From Empedobacter falsenii (lineage in GTDB: Bacteria; Bacteroidota; Bacteroidia; Flavobacteriales; Weeksellaceae): 64,000 nucleotides of DNA. Position numbers and translations under genes: made by a program. Within the stretch, counting starts at the first letter, position 1, and every line of letters begins with the position of its first letter. This document shows, in pieces, positions 62,775 to 64,000 of the stretch. Location of the stretch: NCBI RefSeq assembly GCF_019308355.1, contig NZ_JAAGKM010000001.1, positions 186,001-250,000 of the forward strand, read 5' to 3'. Below the pieces are notes generated by a model that did no database searches, was not told where the DNA came from, and saw only the letters and a program-made list of their open reading frames with translations.

Positions 62775-63794
62775 ATGCAAAAAGAAGAAATTCAACACAT
62801 TATTGATCTTAAAACAAAACCGCTTGGAGCTTTAGGTTTATTAGAAAAAATCGCACTTAAAATTGGTTTGGTTCAGCAAAAAAATCATTTAGAATTAATA
62901 AAACCTCATCTAATCGTTTTCGCAAGCGATCACGGAATTGCACAATCTGGTGTTAGTGCGTATCCAGCAGAAGTTACGCCTCAAATGGTTTTAAATTTCC
63001 TAAATAATGGAGCAGCTATTAATGTTTTTTGTAATCAAAATGAGATTAATTTAACGATTGTTGACGCTGGTGTAAATTATGATTTCGAGGATTATTCGGT
63101 TTTGAAAAATTGTAAAGTAGCCAAATCAACCAAAAATTTCTTGCACGAACCTGCAATGACCTTAGATCAATTGGAACAATGTTTTGATTATTCGAAGACA
63201 ATTGTGAACGAAATCGCTCAAAATGGAACAAATATTATTGGTTTTGGCGAAATGGGAATTGGGAATACCTCTTCTGCATCGATGCTTGTACATTATTTGA
63301 CCGATTTACCGCTTGAACAATGTGTAGGACGTGGAACAGGTTTGAATGATGAGCAATTACAAAATAAAATCAATATTCTAAATCAGGTTAAAAATACACA
63401 TAGGAAAATTACTGATCCAAAAGAAATTTTAGCCACTTTTGGAGGTTTTGAAGTTGCTCAAATGACAGCTGCAATGTTATCTGCTTATGAACATAATATG
63501 TTGTTGATGATTGATGGATATATTGCTTCGTCTGCGATTTTGGTTGCGTCTAAATTAAACCCAGAAATTTTAAACAATACAATTTTCTGTCATCAAAGTG
63601 ATGAATCTGGACATCAATATTTATTAAATTATTTCAACGAAGAACCAATTCTGAACATCAATTTGCGAGTTGGTGAAGGAACGGGGTGTGCGTTGGCTTA
63701 TCCAATTATCAAAAGTGCGGTAAATTTCTACAATGATATGGCGAGTTTCGAATCTGCAGGCGTGAGTAACAAAGAAACTGAAGTGAAATGCTAA
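62775..63794 (+). CDS. cobT: nicotinate-nucleotide--dimethylbenzimidazole phosphoribosyltransferase
   Basis: CobT makes alpha-ribazole-5'-phosphate for the lower ligand of cobalamin. The 339-residue protein has the KTKPLGALGLLE start, VFASDHGIA, a GEMGIGNTSSAS nucleotide segment, and the catalytic Glu in RVGEGTGCALA near the C-terminus. The cobS start overlaps its stop by seven bases. The riboswitch upstream supports the role. Confidence 0.96.
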   Translation: MQKEEIQHIIDLKTKPLGALGLLEKIALKIGLVQQKNHLELIKPHLIVFASDHGIAQSGVSAYPAEVTPQMVLNFLNNGAAINVFCNQNEINLTIVDAGVNYDFEDYSVLKNCKVAKSTKNFLHEPAMTLDQLEQCFDYSKTIVNEIAQNGTNIIGFGEMGIGNTSSASMLVHYLTDLPLEQCVGRGTGLNDEQLQNKINILNQVKNTHRKITDPKEILATFGGFEVAQMTAAMLSAYEHNMLLMIDGYIASSAILVASKLNPEILNNTIFCHQSDESGHQYLLNYFNEEPILNINLRVGEGTGCALAYPIIKSAVNFYNDMASFESAGVSNKETEVKC

Positions 63795-64000
63795 AAAAAG
63801 AAATCGCTTATTTTTTAACCGCATTGATGTTTTTTACGCGAATTCCGATTCCGTTCAAAATTCCATATAGCAACGAAATCATGAATCAATCACAAAAATA
63901 CTATGCAGCGATTGGTTTATTGGTTGGCGCTTTTAATGCATTGATTTATACAATTTGTCAATTTATTTTACCTATTGATATTGCTATTATTATCACAATG
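63788..64000 (+). CDS. cobS: adenosylcobinamide-GDP ribazoletransferase (3' end cut by the window)
   Basis: CobS joins adenosylcobinamide-GDP to alpha-ribazole in the membrane. The first 71 codons are visible: Met-Leu-Lys-Lys, then FLTALMFFTRIPIP, the hallmark N-terminal segment with Arg, and a TM helix (GLLVGAFNALIYTI). The ATG lies seven bases before the end of cobT, showing tight coupling. Confidence 0.92.
   Translation, partial: MLKKEIAYFLTALMFFTRIPIPFKIPYSNEIMNQSQKYYAAIGLLVGAFNALIYTICQFILPIDIAIIITM

Overview
The window is AT-rich bacterial DNA from a Flavobacteriia member of the Bacteroidota, most like Weeksellaceae such as Empedobacter or its relatives; the genus is inferred from gene content only. 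The evidence is: many promoters with the phylum's TAnnTTTG -7 element, few Shine-Dalgarno sites, transketolase split into two genes, a lipidated TamA-like protein, an AccD without zinc-ribbon cysteines, and the neighbourhood ftsH-LUD-cdsA-psd.

Layout. 1-5.4 kb: end of a papain-like amidase gene, then bcp, a PTPS/QueD gene, idi and birA on the minus strand, and rsfS-ftsH on the plus strand. 5.4-7.9 kb: a LUD gene, phospholipid genes cdsA-psd and a His-rich lipoprotein. 7.9-16.5 kb: a GT2 glycosyltransferase with recR, a Na+/solute symporter with proC, and the two transketolase halves held apart by two secreted paralogues. 16.6-23.5 kb: a PAS-LuxR regulator, RNase P RNA, clpC, and an NRDE / DinB-like / ATP-grasp / rhomboid group. 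23.5-30.5 kb: ybaB-obg, a small decayed gene, pyrD, hpt-adk, hemN and kdsA. 30.5-35 kb: glycosyltransferases, a 2OG-Fe(II) oxygenase, an FtsE-type ATPase and rpmH. 35-51.4 kb: gyrA with a TPR gene, surE, prc with a DppC-like permease, a GxxExxY gene amid repeats, an HU-like gene, a serine hydrolase, trmH/tamL facing apart, fba and accD. 51.5-61.8 kb: three tRNA genes, then a patchwork region with DUF3817, a decayed MFS fragment, gldA and a glycosyltransferase-MFS chimera, running into a damaged signalling/polysaccharide operon. 61.9-64 kb: a zinc-knuckle membrane protein and a cobalamin-riboswitch-controlled cobT-cobS pair, cut by the window end.

Most of the window is housekeeping DNA. The unusual part is 51.8-57.5 kb. 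There the 5' part of a GT2 gene is joined in frame to an EmrB-type transporter lacking its start, the HEAT-repeat gene upstream has an in-frame amber codon, and a second, decayed copy of the transporter's 3' end lies about 1.7 kb beyond the transporter gene's end. This reads as a recombination scar that broke an envelope-polysaccharide operon while its hybrid histidine kinase and response regulator stayed open. I found no CRISPR array, prophage, intact insertion sequence or recognisable new defence system.
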